From the NCBI GenBank assembly GCA_050289385.1, contig JBNKFQ010000332.1, forward strand, positions 1 through 5,813: DNA of 5,813 nt. The letters run 5' to 3'. Of this stretch, positions 5,799-5,813 are shown piece by piece. Under the pieces are notes generated by a model, which saw nothing but the letters and a program-made list of their open reading frames with translations, searched no databases and was not told the origin of the DNA. The stretch's first letter is position 1, and each line of letters starts with the position of its first letter. The DNA comes from JBNKFQ01 sp050289385. Its GTDB lineage: Bacteria > Pseudomonadota > Gammaproteobacteria > Pseudomonadales > Porticoccaceae. Made by a program: the position numbers and the translations under genes.

Positions 5799-5813
5799 TT
5801 ACAGTCCAAGCTT
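5799..5813 (-). CDS. accC: Last four codons and stop of an upstream gene, probably biotin carboxylase
   Basis: Reading the minus strand from the window edge gives AAG CTT GGA CTG TAA, that is Lys-Leu-Gly-Leu-stop. AccC, the biotin carboxylase subunit of acetyl-CoA carboxylase, characteristically ends near a KLGL motif in gammaproteobacteria, and accC is the usual gene upstream of prmA in this gene order. Four residues alone would prove nothing; the assignment rests on the match together with the expected neighbourhood. The remainder lies beyond the right edge. Confidence 0.55.
   Translation of the reverse strand, partial: KLGL

Overview
The window looks like chromosomal housekeeping DNA from a gammaproteobacterium of the Pseudomonas/Cellvibrio kind. 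Every convincing gene lies on the minus strand. The transcriptional order, right to left, is end of accC, prmA, a zinc-ribbon/DUF3426 membrane protein gene, dusB, fis, purH, then the start of an outer-membrane protein gene. From general knowledge, accC-prmA-DUF3426-dusB-fis-purH is the order in pseudomonads and relatives. Enterobacteria share the prmA-dusB-fis core. The genus cannot be fixed from this window.

Right edge (5620-5813): the last four codons and stop of a gene that is probably accC. The stop is followed at once by 14 perfect copies of a 7-bp repeat, a 43-bp spacer, and four degenerate copies of the same heptamer in inverted orientation that reach almost to the prmA start codon. 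This is the most unusual DNA in the window.

Middle (2040-5619): prmA (ribosomal protein L11 methyltransferase), then a 385-residue protein with an N-terminal zinc ribbon, a long acidic linker containing a (Asp-Ala)n tract encoded by seven perfect hexanucleotide repeats, one membrane segment and a C-terminal DUF3426 domain. A 161-bp gap follows that holds a possible broken small ORF. Then come dusB (tRNA-dihydrouridine synthase B) and fis (nucleoid protein), whose reading frames overlap by 4 bp.

Left part (1-1953): purH (bifunctional final enzyme of de novo IMP synthesis), preceded by three degenerate 16-bp tandem repeats. Downstream of purH are two inverted repeats, a sigma70-like promoter, and the 5' end of a secreted, probably beta-barrel outer-membrane protein gene that runs off the left edge. 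purD, commonly next to purH in pseudomonads, is not directly downstream here.

The genes join translation (prmA, dusB), growth-rate-linked global regulation (fis) and purine supply (purH), a typical growth-linked cluster. I see no defence system, mobile element, CRISPR array or RNA gene, and no clear evidence of an undescribed system. The points worth a second look are the heptamer arrays, the hexanucleotide tract and the small disrupted ORF before dusB.
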